From NCBI GenBank assembly GCA_021819605.1, contig JAKAQT010000057.1, positions 1 to 9,410 on the forward strand: 9,410 nt of DNA, written 5' to 3'. The position numbers and the translations under genes are program-made. Of this stretch, positions 1 through 8,032 are shown one piece after another. The DNA is from Thermoplasmata archaeon (GTDB lineage Archaea > Thermoplasmatota > Thermoplasmata > Thermoplasmatales > Thermoplasmataceae). Numbering within the stretch: position 1 is the first letter of the stretch; each line of letters opens with the position of its first letter. The notes under the pieces are model-generated. The model was not told the origin of the DNA, ran no database searches, and saw only the letters and a program-made list of their open reading frames with translations.

Positions 1-217
1 AGGGGTGCCATCTGTTATGGTGGTTGTGAACATAAATCCATATGAGACCTGTGATGCAATGGTGCAGGTGCCGCCCGACTGGGTCAGGTCCTCTGACTGT
101 GCCGGATACGATGTGCAGGACATGATCACCGGAGAAAAATACTGCTGGCATAATGAATATAACTACGTGAGACTTGTACCGGAATACAGGCCTGCACATG
201 TGCTGGTGAGGGAGTAG
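1..217 (+). CDS. glgE: GlgE, alpha-1,4-glucan:maltose-1-phosphate maltosyltransferase (3' end only)
   Basis: This is the last 71 codons of a gene entering from the left edge (codons begin at base 2, stop TAG 215-217). GlgE (GH13_3) transfers maltosyl units from alpha-maltose-1-phosphate to the non-reducing end of alpha-1,4-glucans in the cytoplasm. The visible part is the C-terminal beta-sandwich domain. It shows the family pattern: a hydrophobic strand ending in VVVNINPYE (family: VVVNLDPH), a DMITGEKYCW stretch matching the D-LLTG-xY-W signature, and the terminal NYVRLVPEYRPAHVL, which closely resembles NYVRLDP...PAHIF at the end of GlgE proteins. The catalytic domain is outside the window, so the call rests on this tail plus the neighbouring treS and mak, which make its substrate. 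A different GH13 enzyme is possible but less likely. A GTG at base 5 is internal, not a start. Confidence 0.82.
   Translation, partial: GVPSVMVVVNINPYETCDAMVQVPPDWVRSSDCAGYDVQDMITGEKYCWHNEYNYVRLVPEYRPAHVLVRE
205..211 (+). promoter_or_regulatory. Ribosome binding site of treS
   Basis: GGTGAGG lies inside the last codons of glgE, 7 nt before the treS ATG at 219, and is followed by a further GGAG at 211-214. It matches part of the GGAGGTGATC consensus. Its position inside the upstream gene suggests treS translation is coupled to glgE. Confidence 0.5.
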
Positions 218-218
218 G

Positions 219-1874
219 ATGCTGAAAAGCGATGACGAACTCTGGTTCAGGGACGCCTCATTCTATGAGGTGCCGGTGAGAAGTTTCTTTGATTCCAATG
301 ACGATGGAATAGGGGACTTCAACGGGCTCACAATGAAGCTTGATTACATCAAGAGCATAGGGATGGACTGCATATGGCTCCTCCCCTTCTATAAGTCGCC
401 CCTGAAGGATGACGGCTATGACATAAGCGACTACTACTCAATTCTGCCTGACTATGGAACCGTGGAGGATTTCGAGCGCTTCGTCTCGGAGGCTCATGCA
501 CGCGGTATCAGGGTCATTGCAGATCTGGTTCTCAACCATGTGTCGGATCAGAATGAGTGGTTCAGGGAAGCCAGATCAAGCAGGGACAATCCCAGGAGGG
601 ACTGGTTTGTCTGGTCTGATGATCCTGAAAAATACAGGGGTGTCCGCATCATCTTTGTTGATACTGAAACCTCCAACTGGGCATGGGACCCGGTTTCAAA
701 GCAGTATTACTGGCACAGGTTCTACAGCCACCAGCCTGATCTCAACTATGACAATCCTGAGGTCAGGGAGGAAATGATGAATGTGATCAGGTACTGGCTC
801 GATAAGGGGCTGGACGGGTTCAGGTGTGATGCTGTGCCATATCTCTTTGAGAGGGAGGACACGAGCTGCGAAAATCTTCCGGAAACTCACCAGTATTTCA
901 AGGAGATCAGGAGGATGATAGACCGGGAATATCCTGGATGCATTCTTCTTGCTGAGGCGAACCAGTGGCCTGAAGACGCAAAGGCGTACTTCGGAAACCA
1001 GGATGAGTTCCATATGAACTTCAATTTCCCTCTTATGCCCCGGGTATTTATAGCACTGGCAAAGGAGGATGCCTTCCCTATTGTAAATATAATAAAGCAA
1101 ACCCTGCCCATACCGGAAAGATGTGACTGGGGGCTTTTCCTCAGGAATCATGACGAACTGACTCTGGAAATGGTCACGGATGAGGAGAGAGACCTCATGT
1201 TCAAGGAATATGCAAAGCTTCCAAAGATGAGGCTGAACCTTGGAATAAGGAGGAGGCTTGCGCCGCTTGTGGACAATGACAGATATGTGCTAGAACTTCT
1301 GCATGCTCTCATCATGAGCCTTCCGGGGTCTCCAATATTCTATTATGGTGATGAGATCAACATGGGAGACAACGTATATCTTGGCGACAGGAATGGCGTG
1401 AGGACACCCATGCAGTGGTCTTATGACAGGAATGCCGGTTTTTCAAGGGCAGATTCTGAGGCACTTTATTCTCCGGTAATAACAAATCCCAATTATCATT
1501 ATGAAAGCTTCAACGTGGATTCCATGTCACGGCTACCAACGTCCTTCCTTAACTGGTTCAGGCGCATAATCATTGTGAGGAAGCAGAATTCCCAGGTGCT
1601 GGGGCGTGGCTCAATAAGGTTCCTTAAGGCCGAAGACAAGCAGATACTTGCATTCATAAGGGAATACCAGGGACAGCGCATGCTATGCGTCTACAACCTT
1701 GGAAGAAAACCCGGCTTCACCAGGCTTGACCTCTCAGAATTCAACGGATGGCATCTCCGGGAGACAATAAGCTCCGTGAGGTTTCCGGACATAGGTGAGC
1801 TGCCATACTTCTTCACCATGCCCCGGCATTCATATTTCTGGCTGATCATGGAGGGCCCAAATGACACCGCATAA
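219..1874 (+). CDS. treS: Trehalose synthase TreS (maltose alpha-D-glucosyltransferase)
   Basis: A 551-residue GH13_16 enzyme that reversibly isomerises trehalose and maltose by an intramolecular transglucosylation; with Mak and GlgE downstream in the pathway it supplies maltose for maltose-1-phosphate. The whole length matches TreS very closely: LWFRDASFYEV near the N-terminus, DSNDDGIGDFNGL (region around residues 25-37), WLLPFYKSPLKDDGYDI, DLVLNH, FVDTETSNWAWDP, FYSHQPDLNYDNP, the signature CENLPETH, and GDRNGVRTPMQWS. Catalytic residues by family alignment are nucleophile Asp204 (FRCDAVPYL), acid/base Glu246 (LLAEANQWPED) and transition-state Asp312 (LRNHDELTLEM). A C-terminal beta domain follows from about residue 450. 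The ATG is 1 nt after the glgE stop. Many bacterial homologues are fused to maltokinase; here the kinase is a separate, overlapping gene. Cys203 next to the nucleophile is a small departure from the usual Leu/Val. Confidence 0.97.
   Translation: MLKSDDELWFRDASFYEVPVRSFFDSNDDGIGDFNGLTMKLDYIKSIGMDCIWLLPFYKSPLKDDGYDISDYYSILPDYGTVEDFERFVSEAHARGIRVIADLVLNHVSDQNEWFREARSSRDNPRRDWFVWSDDPEKYRGVRIIFVDTETSNWAWDPVSKQYYWHRFYSHQPDLNYDNPEVREEMMNVIRYWLDKGLDGFRCDAVPYLFEREDTSCENLPETHQYFKEIRRMIDREYPGCILLAEANQWPEDAKAYFGNQDEFHMNFNFPLMPRVFIALAKEDAFPIVNIIKQTLPIPERCDWGLFLRNHDELTLEMVTDEERDLMFKEYAKLPKMRLNLGIRRRLAPLVDNDRYVLELLHALIMSLPGSPIFYYGDEINMGDNVYLGDRNGVRTPMQWSYDRNAGFSRADSEALYSPVITNPNYHYESFNVDSMSRLPTSFLNWFRRIIIVRKQNSQVLGRGSIRFLKAEDKQILAFIREYQGQRMLCVYNLGRKPGFTRLDLSEFNGWHLRETISSVRFPDIGELPYFFTMPRHSYFWLIMEGPNDTA
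1850..1855 (+). promoter_or_regulatory. Ribosome binding site of mak
   Basis: GGAGGG inside the last codons of treS, 5 nt before ATG 1861. It supports the start that overlaps treS by 14 nt. Confidence 0.6.
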
Positions 1875-3309
1875 CACTGTTCACCTTTCATCTGCCCTTG
1901 ACAGGTCTGCACTGATCGGGATGCTTGCACAGCTGAAGACTAAGAGGTGGTTTCCGTTCAAGTCTGATTCCATAGTGGATGCCCGCCTTGTGGATGCAGT
2001 CCCGGACACTATGGAGGAGGGCGAATCTGCCATTGTAATTGTTGACATAAGCACAACATCAGGCGGATCCACCATTGTCATAACTCCATCAGCCTGCGAT
2101 TCAGGCCAGTATTCAGACGCAGTGGAGAACGGAAGCATATCTTCATTCATGTCACTCCTTGCCACGGATGACGCTATTTCAGGCTCCAGGGGCCGAATAG
2201 CGATCCGGGGTCCATATGCAGAAGAATTCCAGTCATATATGGCAACGCATCCCGTGATAACGCCACTGAACGTGGAGCAGTCAAATTCCTCATTCACCGT
2301 GGGAGACAGATACATATGCAAGGTGTTTCGCAGGCCCATATCGCCCCGTAATCCGGACTTCACGGTTCCGGTCAAGCTCTACACAAAAACGCATTTCAGA
2401 AATATACCCAGGCCAATTGCACAGCTGATCCATGAACCGGACCCTCTGCTCTCCGTGGCTTCCATCCAGGAGAATGTCCAGAATGATGGCGATTACTGGC
2501 ACTATTTTCTTGAACTGAGCAATGATCTGATTGGCAGATTCACCCATGGCGGAAAAGCTGTGGTTGAAGATATAGTTGGGGAAATTACCTCTGCTGTCAA
2601 CGAGCTTGCAGGAACAGTTGCAGAAATGCACAGGGCTCTTTTCAGCATAAATGATCCGGGTTTCGGCCATGAACGCTTCACATCCGGTGACATAAACCGG
2701 ATTAAACGGAGATACATGGATCTTGCATCTGCAATACGCAGGACATCAATTTCCCTGTCAATCAATGGAAGAATATACGACAGCATTGATTTCTATGACC
2801 TTATCAGAAATTTTGTTGATAATTTCGACTTCTCCCCCCTGTATGAGGTGGAGAAGATCAGGTTTCACGGCGATCTTCATCTGGGCCAGATACTCAGGAC
2901 AGAACGTGGGCCAATAATCATAGACTTCGAGGGTGAGCCCCTCAGGGGAGAAACGGAGAGATCAGCTCTTGGATGCGTTCTGAAGGATGTTGCAGGAATG
3001 ACGCGATCAATTGACTACGCCTTAAGCTTCTATTCCAGGGCAGACAATGATCTCGCCGGGGAGACCAGGAAAGTATCCCTGAATCTGCGTGAAGTTTTTC
3101 TTAGGACGTATTTCCAGAAATCCAGTGGGCTCCCCACCATTCCCGGGGACTTCCAGGAGTTCATGAATACTGCAGCTTATTATGAGGTTGAGAAAGCTGT
3201 ATACGAAGCAAACTATGAGATGAACAACAGGCCTGACTGGATAATCATTCCTGCCCGTGCACTTGTTGAGACGCTGAGTGGAACCGGCAGCTCCAAAAAA
3301 TCAGTGTAA
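1861..3309 (+). CDS. mak: Maltokinase
   Basis: A 482-residue kinase that phosphorylates maltose with ATP to give maltose-1-phosphate, the GlgE donor. It belongs to the Mak/Pep2 branch of the aminoglycoside-phosphotransferase-like fold. The N-terminal cap carries KRWFPFK (residues about 28-34), the counterpart of the family's QRWF..K motif. YICKVFRR contains Lys154, the likely ATP-binding lysine, followed by NPD. The phosphotransfer loop is HGDLHLGQ at 336-343 (catalytic Asp338) and the metal-binding motif is DFEGEP at 355-360, followed by LKDVAGMTRSIDYA, all diagnostic of maltokinases rather than generic APH enzymes. ATG 1861 has GGAGGG 5 nt upstream and overlaps the treS end in a different frame, so the two are split proteins, probably translationally coupled. 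The N-terminal 150 residues are poorly conserved, as expected for the cap domain. No truncation is seen. Confidence 0.94.
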   Translation: MTPHNTVHLSSALDRSALIGMLAQLKTKRWFPFKSDSIVDARLVDAVPDTMEEGESAIVIVDISTTSGGSTIVITPSACDSGQYSDAVENGSISSFMSLLATDDAISGSRGRIAIRGPYAEEFQSYMATHPVITPLNVEQSNSSFTVGDRYICKVFRRPISPRNPDFTVPVKLYTKTHFRNIPRPIAQLIHEPDPLLSVASIQENVQNDGDYWHYFLELSNDLIGRFTHGGKAVVEDIVGEITSAVNELAGTVAEMHRALFSINDPGFGHERFTSGDINRIKRRYMDLASAIRRTSISLSINGRIYDSIDFYDLIRNFVDNFDFSPLYEVEKIRFHGDLHLGQILRTERGPIIIDFEGEPLRGETERSALGCVLKDVAGMTRSIDYALSFYSRADNDLAGETRKVSLNLREVFLRTYFQKSSGLPTIPGDFQEFMNTAAYYEVEKAVYEANYEMNNRPDWIIIPARALVETLSGTGSSKKSV

Positions 3310-3327
3310 AACGGATAAGGTTGGTAT

Positions 3328-5454
3328 ATGATGGAAAATGCTGAAAGGGTGAGGAGAGGGAGTGAATACCCCCTTGGCGCCACCATGGTTGATGGCGGAG
3401 TGAACTTTGCCATTTATTCAGAAAATGCCAGCGAAATCTTTCTGGAACTTTATGACAGGGAAGACGGCGATCCTGCAGAAACGATCCGGATGCAGGAGCA
3501 GGATGCGCATGTGTGGCACTGCTTTGTGTCGGGCCTTCGTCCCGGGCAGCTGTACGCCTATCGGGCAGATGGACCATATGATCCGGAGAAAGGACTGAGA
3601 TTCAATGGAAGCAAACTTCTCATTGATCCGTATGCAAAAGCGCTGAGCGGTGTTGTGAAATGGAATGACAGCATTTTTCCATATGACATAAATTCCCAGG
3701 AAAAAGACCTGAAGATCGATACAACACCAGATGGAAGGTACGTGCCAAAATCAATAGTTGTTGATTCAAGTTACAACTGGAATGGTGTTGAGAAACCAAG
3801 GCACCCCTGGAACAGGACAATCATATATGAGACCCATGTAAGGGGAGCCACAATCACAAATCCTGAAGTTGACGAAAAGATCAGAGGGACATACTCAGGT
3901 CTTGCATCCGATCCCATGATAAGGTACCTGAAGGACCTTGGCATAACCTCTGTGGAGCTCCTTCCCGTGCACCATCATGTGGACGAAAAGATGCTGGTTG
4001 ATTCCGGCCTTGTGAATTACTGGGGCTACAACACCATTGGTTTTTTTGCTCCGGACATACGCTACTCTTCCGGTCCTCCGGGGACGCAGGTACAGGAATT
4101 CAAGAACATGGTCAGGAAGTTTCATGAGAACGGGATTGAGGTCATCCTTGACGTGGTTTACAATCATACGGCAGAGGGAAATCATCTTGGCCCAACCCTG
4201 AGCTTCAGGGGGCTTGACAATACAACATATTATATTCTTGATCCTGAGAATCCCAGGCTTTATTCTGATTTCACAGGAACAGGAAACAGCCTTGACGCGA
4301 GAAACCCACAGGTACTTCAGCTCATAATGGACAGCCTGAGGTACTGGGCAACCGAAATGCAGGTAGATGGCTTCAGATTTGACCTGGCATCGACTCTGGC
4401 GCGTGAGCTCTATGACGTGAATATGCTTTCACCATTTCTGGCCACCATTCACCAGGATCCGGTAATTTCAACAATGAAACTCATAGCAGAGCCCTGGGAC
4501 GTGGGGCCGGGTGGATACCAGGTTGGTAATTTTCCGCCCAAGTGGGCAGAATGGAACGGTAAATACAGGGACCTGGTCAGGAGGATGTGGCGGGGCGATG
4601 ACGGAACGCTTGCTGAATTTGCCACAAGAATATCCGGTTCGCCCGATCTCTACGAGGAGGATGGAAGAAGACCGCACTCAAGCATAAACTTTGTAACATC
4701 CCACGACGGATTTACCCTGTATGACCTTGTCTCATACAACAGTAAGCACAACGAGGCAAATGGGGAACTTTTTCAGGGTGGAACTGACGAGAACTACAGC
4801 TATAATTTCGGGGTGGAAGGAGAAACAGAAGATCCTGAAATCACTGGAAGGAGGTTTCGCAGAATGAAGAACTTCATCTTTACAATGCTTGTTTCACAGG
4901 GCGTACCAATGTTGCTGGGTGGTGACGAGATTGGAAGGACACAGAGGGGAAACAACAATGCATACTGCCAGGACAACGGGATGAGCTGGTATAGCTGGAA
5001 TCTTGACACGGAGAGGAATGATTTGCTTAAATTCACACGCCATCTCATTCACCTGAGGAGATCAAACCCTGTACTGAGGAGGAGAAATTTCTTCCGGAAC
5101 ACACCCAATCCTGCTACAGGCAGGGCTGAAATACAGTGGCTGACTCCCGTCGGCACAGAGATTACCCGCGAGATGTGGGACGATCCCTCATTGCACACGC
5201 TCATGGTACGGCTTTCCGGAAGGGAGACACGAGAGATATCATACAGGGACGATATAGTCACGGGCGGAGACCTCCTGCTGATCTTCAATTCCTCTTCCGA
5301 GCCGGTGAACTTTATTCTTCCTTCCAGCGAGAAGGGATGGGAAATATACGCAGACACAAACACTCCCTCCATAGACGGGTTGCCGCAGAAGCTTCCAGGC
5401 AACAATTATCTATTGAACCTTGATGCGGCTGCGGTAATACAGGAGATTCTATGA
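3328..5454 (+). CDS. glgX: Glycogen debranching enzyme GlgX/TreX
   Basis: A 708-residue GH13_11 enzyme that hydrolyses alpha-1,6 branch points of glycogen; the archaeal TreX members also have 4-alpha-glucanotransferase activity. The N-terminal CBM48-like domain begins EYPLGATMVDGGVNFAIYSENA. The catalytic barrel includes IIYETHVRG, YWGYNTIGFFAPD, DVVYNHTAEG, nucleophile Asp352 (DGFRFDLA), acid/base Glu388 (LIAEPWDVGPGGYQVG) and Asp460 (VTSHDGFTLYDLVSYN). GGDEIGRTQRGNNNAYCQDN is a typical GlgX/TreX signature. Length fits the family (around 700). Two in-frame ATGs occur at 3328 and 3331 after an 18-nt gap from mak; AAGG at 3317-3320 lies 7 or 10 nt upstream, so either could be used. Since treY and treZ follow directly, the role is most likely to supply linear maltooligosaccharides to TreY, and the name treX would be equally apt. 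It probably also recycles glucan made by GlgE. Confidence 0.96.
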   Translation: MMENAERVRRGSEYPLGATMVDGGVNFAIYSENASEIFLELYDREDGDPAETIRMQEQDAHVWHCFVSGLRPGQLYAYRADGPYDPEKGLRFNGSKLLIDPYAKALSGVVKWNDSIFPYDINSQEKDLKIDTTPDGRYVPKSIVVDSSYNWNGVEKPRHPWNRTIIYETHVRGATITNPEVDEKIRGTYSGLASDPMIRYLKDLGITSVELLPVHHHVDEKMLVDSGLVNYWGYNTIGFFAPDIRYSSGPPGTQVQEFKNMVRKFHENGIEVILDVVYNHTAEGNHLGPTLSFRGLDNTTYYILDPENPRLYSDFTGTGNSLDARNPQVLQLIMDSLRYWATEMQVDGFRFDLASTLARELYDVNMLSPFLATIHQDPVISTMKLIAEPWDVGPGGYQVGNFPPKWAEWNGKYRDLVRRMWRGDDGTLAEFATRISGSPDLYEEDGRRPHSSINFVTSHDGFTLYDLVSYNSKHNEANGELFQGGTDENYSYNFGVEGETEDPEITGRRFRRMKNFIFTMLVSQGVPMLLGGDEIGRTQRGNNNAYCQDNGMSWYSWNLDTERNDLLKFTRHLIHLRRSNPVLRRRNFFRNTPNPATGRAEIQWLTPVGTEITREMWDDPSLHTLMVRLSGRETREISYRDDIVTGGDLLLIFNSSSEPVNFILPSSEKGWEIYADTNTPSIDGLPQKLPGNNYLLNLDAAAVIQEIL

Positions 5455-5504
5455 AACAGCAAATGTCAGAATTTACCATCAGACTTGCATTTCAGGAAGG
5501 CTGA
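5451..5504 (+). CDS. Possible 17-codon ORF between glgX and treY
   Basis: An ATG overlaps the glgX stop as ATGA (5451-5454), with GGAG at 5442-5445 5 nt upstream, and reads 17 codons (MKQQMSEFTIRLAFQEG) to TGA at 5502-5504. It is not in the treY frame and its stop falls 4 nt before the preferred treY GTG. The peptide resembles nothing I know. It may be chance, or a short coupling ORF that carries ribosomes from glgX to treY. Nothing beyond the start context and position supports expression. Confidence 0.2.
   Translation: MKQQMSEFTIRLAFQEG
5494..5500 (+). promoter_or_regulatory. Ribosome binding site deciding the treY start
   Basis: AGGAAGG ends 8 nt before GTG 5509, a normal spacing. The upstream TTG at 5485 lies before this site and the downstream ATG at 5524 has only a weak GGATGG 4 nt away, so GTG 5509 is favoured. 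Confidence 0.55.
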
Positions 5505-5508
5505 TTTA

Positions 5509-8031
5509 GTGTCGGATGGAAATATGCAGCTTTTGTACAGGATTCAGCTCAACAGGGATTTTCCTTTCAGTGAGGCGGAGAAGATTCTGCCGTACCTGAG
5601 AACTCTCGGTGTATCCCATGTGTATCTGTCCCCTATTATGAAGGCAGTAGCCGGCAGCAACCACTGCTATGATGCAACGGACTTCGCCCAGGTGAATCCG
5701 GAACTGGGAGGCGAAAGTGCCTTCTTGAATTTCTGTGCCAGCTGCTCTGTTCTGGGTCTCGGTGTATTGCTGGACATCGTCCCCAATCATATGGCATACA
5801 CTCCTGAAAATCCCTACGTGGAGGCAGCCTTCATTGATGGAACGAGAAAGTTCAGATGGCTTTTTGACACATTCAGGAATCCTTTCTCACCCCATAATGC
5901 CGTGATCTTTCCATTCCTGCCCCAGAGCCTCATTTCTCTGGTGAATCAGCACAGGGTAAGCATAACACCCGGGCCAATCCCTGTCCTGCATGTTGATTCA
6001 ATGGATATCCCACTCCGGAAAATGCCTGAGATAAATGCCAGTGCTGGCTTTGAAAATGTTGTGGAAGACCAAGTGGGAGAGATCAGTGATTCACTGCCGG
6101 AAAGTGAGATCAGCGACACTGGCTTACTGGAGGAGATTATCAGGGAACTCCCACTAAAGCCGGTATTCTGGCAGTACGCATCAAAGCGCATTAATTACAG
6201 GCGTTTCTTCGCCGTCAACGGCCTGGTTGCCATAAGATCGCAGAACATGAATGTCATCAAATTCACTCACAGGAAGATCATTGAGCTTTCCAGTATTTCC
6301 TGTGTGAAGGGTGTCAGGATCGATCATCTGGATGGCCTGTATGACCCATCAGGCTATGTCAGATTTCTGAGAAAAGCATTGCCTGAAAAGGTCATTCTGG
6401 CAGAGAAAGTGCTTATTCCGGGAGAGAGGCTTCCGGAATCCATTGAAATCCACGGTACCACAGGTTATGACTTTCTTGGAATGATCAATGCTCTTTATGC
6501 AGATACCGGGGGCTATCATAAGCTTCAGGATGGATTCCGTTCCAGTGTGCCAGGATATGATAACATCCAAGGTGTTCTGCTGAGCTACAAGCGGGATTTC
6601 ATCCAGCAAGAGTTTTCAGGAGATGTGGACAACCTGTCCTGGCCCATTTATGATTCCCTTGTACTGAAGCATGGGTACGAATACAGCTATTCCGAAATAA
6701 GAGAAACAGTTGTTGACATTCTAACATCCTTTGAAAAATACCGGACGTATTCCACGTCTGGCCATACCGCAGAAATTGCCAGACACCTCATGAAATGTGA
6801 AGACGGAAGCGATGGGTCCATATCGCGGGTGCTTTCAGATCACGTTTCCAGTAACTGCAGGCATTGTACAAACGCAGTCTTGAGGCTCCAGCAGTTTTCC
6901 GGGGCCCTGATGGCCAAAAATTTAGAGGACAGGCTTTTCTTTTCCTATAATCCCCTGATATTCATGAATGAGGTGGGCTGGACACCAGAGGCAGATATTC
7001 CCGATTGGAAGGGATTTATGGAATTCATAAGGGAGAGGAGGAATCTGCCATTTTCCCTCAACGAGGGATCAACTCATGATACAAAATTTGGAGAGGACCT
7101 CAGGAATTCCGGTCTGGTCATATCGGAATATCCTGACCTTTTCTTCAGAATCCTGGAAGACCTTAAATCACGTGAAGACCCCCGTTTCATAATGAACCAT
7201 AGGGCACATGAGCACCTGTACTACAGATCACAGCTTATCCTGGCATCCCATGGATCAGCAGATCATTACACAGACTACAGGAAGGAAATAGAGGCACAGA
7301 TCATCAAGGCCATGAGGGAATCCATGGTCTCAACAACATGGAAGCATCCGAATGTTCAATATGAGGACAATGCATGGAAGTTTGCAAAAATCATAATCAA
7401 TCTCCTCGAGTCAGGAAAATGGGAAGCCGGAACAGAAATGGCAGAGAAATGCAGGGACCTGGGACATTATAATTCCATTTCCATGCTGGTCCTGAGATTC
7501 ATGCTGCCGGGAGTGCCTGCACTTTACCAGGGTACAGAATTCATTAACGTCCATTTCACAGATCCTGACAACAGGGAAAAAGTTAATTTTAACAGGCTTG
7601 CTGAAAACTTTGAAAAAACAGCTGAAATGCCTTTGAAACCGCTGGAAGGATATGATTTCCCGTTACTTAAGTCAAGGATGATAGCTGTGCTTTCAACAAT
7701 CAGAAGAGAACTTTCCCATGTTATTGAAAATGGGAAAATGGAAGCACTTCAGGTATCAGGGGATCACAGTGAAACTGTTATGCCGTACTGCATGACCTAT
7801 GGAAGTGAACTCATCATAGTTGTGGCCCTCCGGTGGTTTTCAGAAATTACCTCAGAAGCCAGTACGCTGGATCCTGGCAAGCTTGAGGACACAAAAATAA
7901 TTCTTCCGGACGGCTTTGGGGGAAAGTACATTGATCTCATTTCGGGCCGCACACTCACCATATCCGGGGAATTAAAGCCAGGACAGGTTATTGATAATGT
8001 GCCGGCTGTTATTCTGCGGAGATCGAGTTGA
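5509..8031 (+). CDS. treY: Maltooligosyl trehalose synthase TreY
   Basis: A GH13_26 enzyme that converts the reducing-end alpha-1,4 linkage of a maltooligosaccharide into an alpha,alpha-1,1 linkage, giving a maltooligosyl trehalose. From GTG 5509 it has 840 residues. The frame is open further to TTG 5485 (848 residues), but homologues begin just before the YRIQL strand and the AGGAAGG site fits GTG; ATG 5524 is the other option. Family motifs in order: LLYRIQLNRDFPF, LGVSHVYLSPI, NPELGGE, LDIVPNHMA, INYRRFFAVNGL, nucleophile Asp272 (GVRIDHLDGLYDP), acid/base Glu299 (LAEKVLIPGERLP), HGTTGYDFL, Asp524 (STHDTKFGED), and PGVPALYQGTEF...DPDNREKVNF. It is longer than Sulfolobus TreY (about 720) and has an acidic, weakly conserved stretch at 176-215. 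Several normally constant positions differ (Cys53 in NHCYD, Phe527 after HDTK). The frame is intact and all three catalytic residues are present, so it is likely functional. Confidence 0.95.
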   Translation: MSDGNMQLLYRIQLNRDFPFSEAEKILPYLRTLGVSHVYLSPIMKAVAGSNHCYDATDFAQVNPELGGESAFLNFCASCSVLGLGVLLDIVPNHMAYTPENPYVEAAFIDGTRKFRWLFDTFRNPFSPHNAVIFPFLPQSLISLVNQHRVSITPGPIPVLHVDSMDIPLRKMPEINASAGFENVVEDQVGEISDSLPESEISDTGLLEEIIRELPLKPVFWQYASKRINYRRFFAVNGLVAIRSQNMNVIKFTHRKIIELSSISCVKGVRIDHLDGLYDPSGYVRFLRKALPEKVILAEKVLIPGERLPESIEIHGTTGYDFLGMINALYADTGGYHKLQDGFRSSVPGYDNIQGVLLSYKRDFIQQEFSGDVDNLSWPIYDSLVLKHGYEYSYSEIRETVVDILTSFEKYRTYSTSGHTAEIARHLMKCEDGSDGSISRVLSDHVSSNCRHCTNAVLRLQQFSGALMAKNLEDRLFFSYNPLIFMNEVGWTPEADIPDWKGFMEFIRERRNLPFSLNEGSTHDTKFGEDLRNSGLVISEYPDLFFRILEDLKSREDPRFIMNHRAHEHLYYRSQLILASHGSADHYTDYRKEIEAQIIKAMRESMVSTTWKHPNVQYEDNAWKFAKIIINLLESGKWEAGTEMAEKCRDLGHYNSISMLVLRFMLPGVPALYQGTEFINVHFTDPDNREKVNFNRLAENFEKTAEMPLKPLEGYDFPLLKSRMIAVLSTIRRELSHVIENGKMEALQVSGDHSETVMPYCMTYGSELIIVVALRWFSEITSEASTLDPGKLEDTKIILPDGFGGKYIDLISGRTLTISGELKPGQVIDNVPAVILRRSS
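8018..8023 (+). promoter_or_regulatory. Ribosome binding site of treZ
   Basis: GGAGAT within the last codons of treY, 9 nt before ATG 8033. It supports this ATG as the treZ start and coupling to treY. Confidence 0.55.
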
Positions 8032-8032
8032 T

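Noticed and set aside
696..1151. Long minus-strand open frame opposite treS (about 150 codons).
   Set aside because: It lies wholly opposite a highly conserved enzyme and its translation resembles no protein; such frames are a side effect of the codon bias.
1853..1861. GGGCCCA heptamer in register for a -1 ribosomal frameshift at the treS/mak overlap, which could yield a TreS-Mak fusion.
   Set aside because: mak lies in the +1 frame relative to treS, so a -1 slip does not enter mak; that frame meets a TGA almost at once. mak also has its own ribosome binding site and ATG.
1881..2375. 164-codon minus-strand open frame opposite the mak N-terminal region.
   Set aside because: Same reasoning: fully antisense to an intact gene, no recognisable domain, no separate promoter-like sequence.
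5136..5423. 95-codon plus-strand frame inside the glgX 3' end.
   Set aside because: It is an out-of-frame reading of the conserved GlgX C-terminal domain, with Arg/His-rich composition and no ribosome binding site.
5461..5492. Inverted repeat AAATG/CATTT in the glgX-treY gap as a terminator or hairpin.
   Set aside because: The stem is only 5 bp with a loop of about 20 nt and no T-tract; too weak to call.
5485..5508. TTG at 5485 as the treY start.
   Set aside because: It adds eight residues not expected in the family and precedes the AGGAAGG site, which is better placed for GTG 5509. It cannot be fully excluded.
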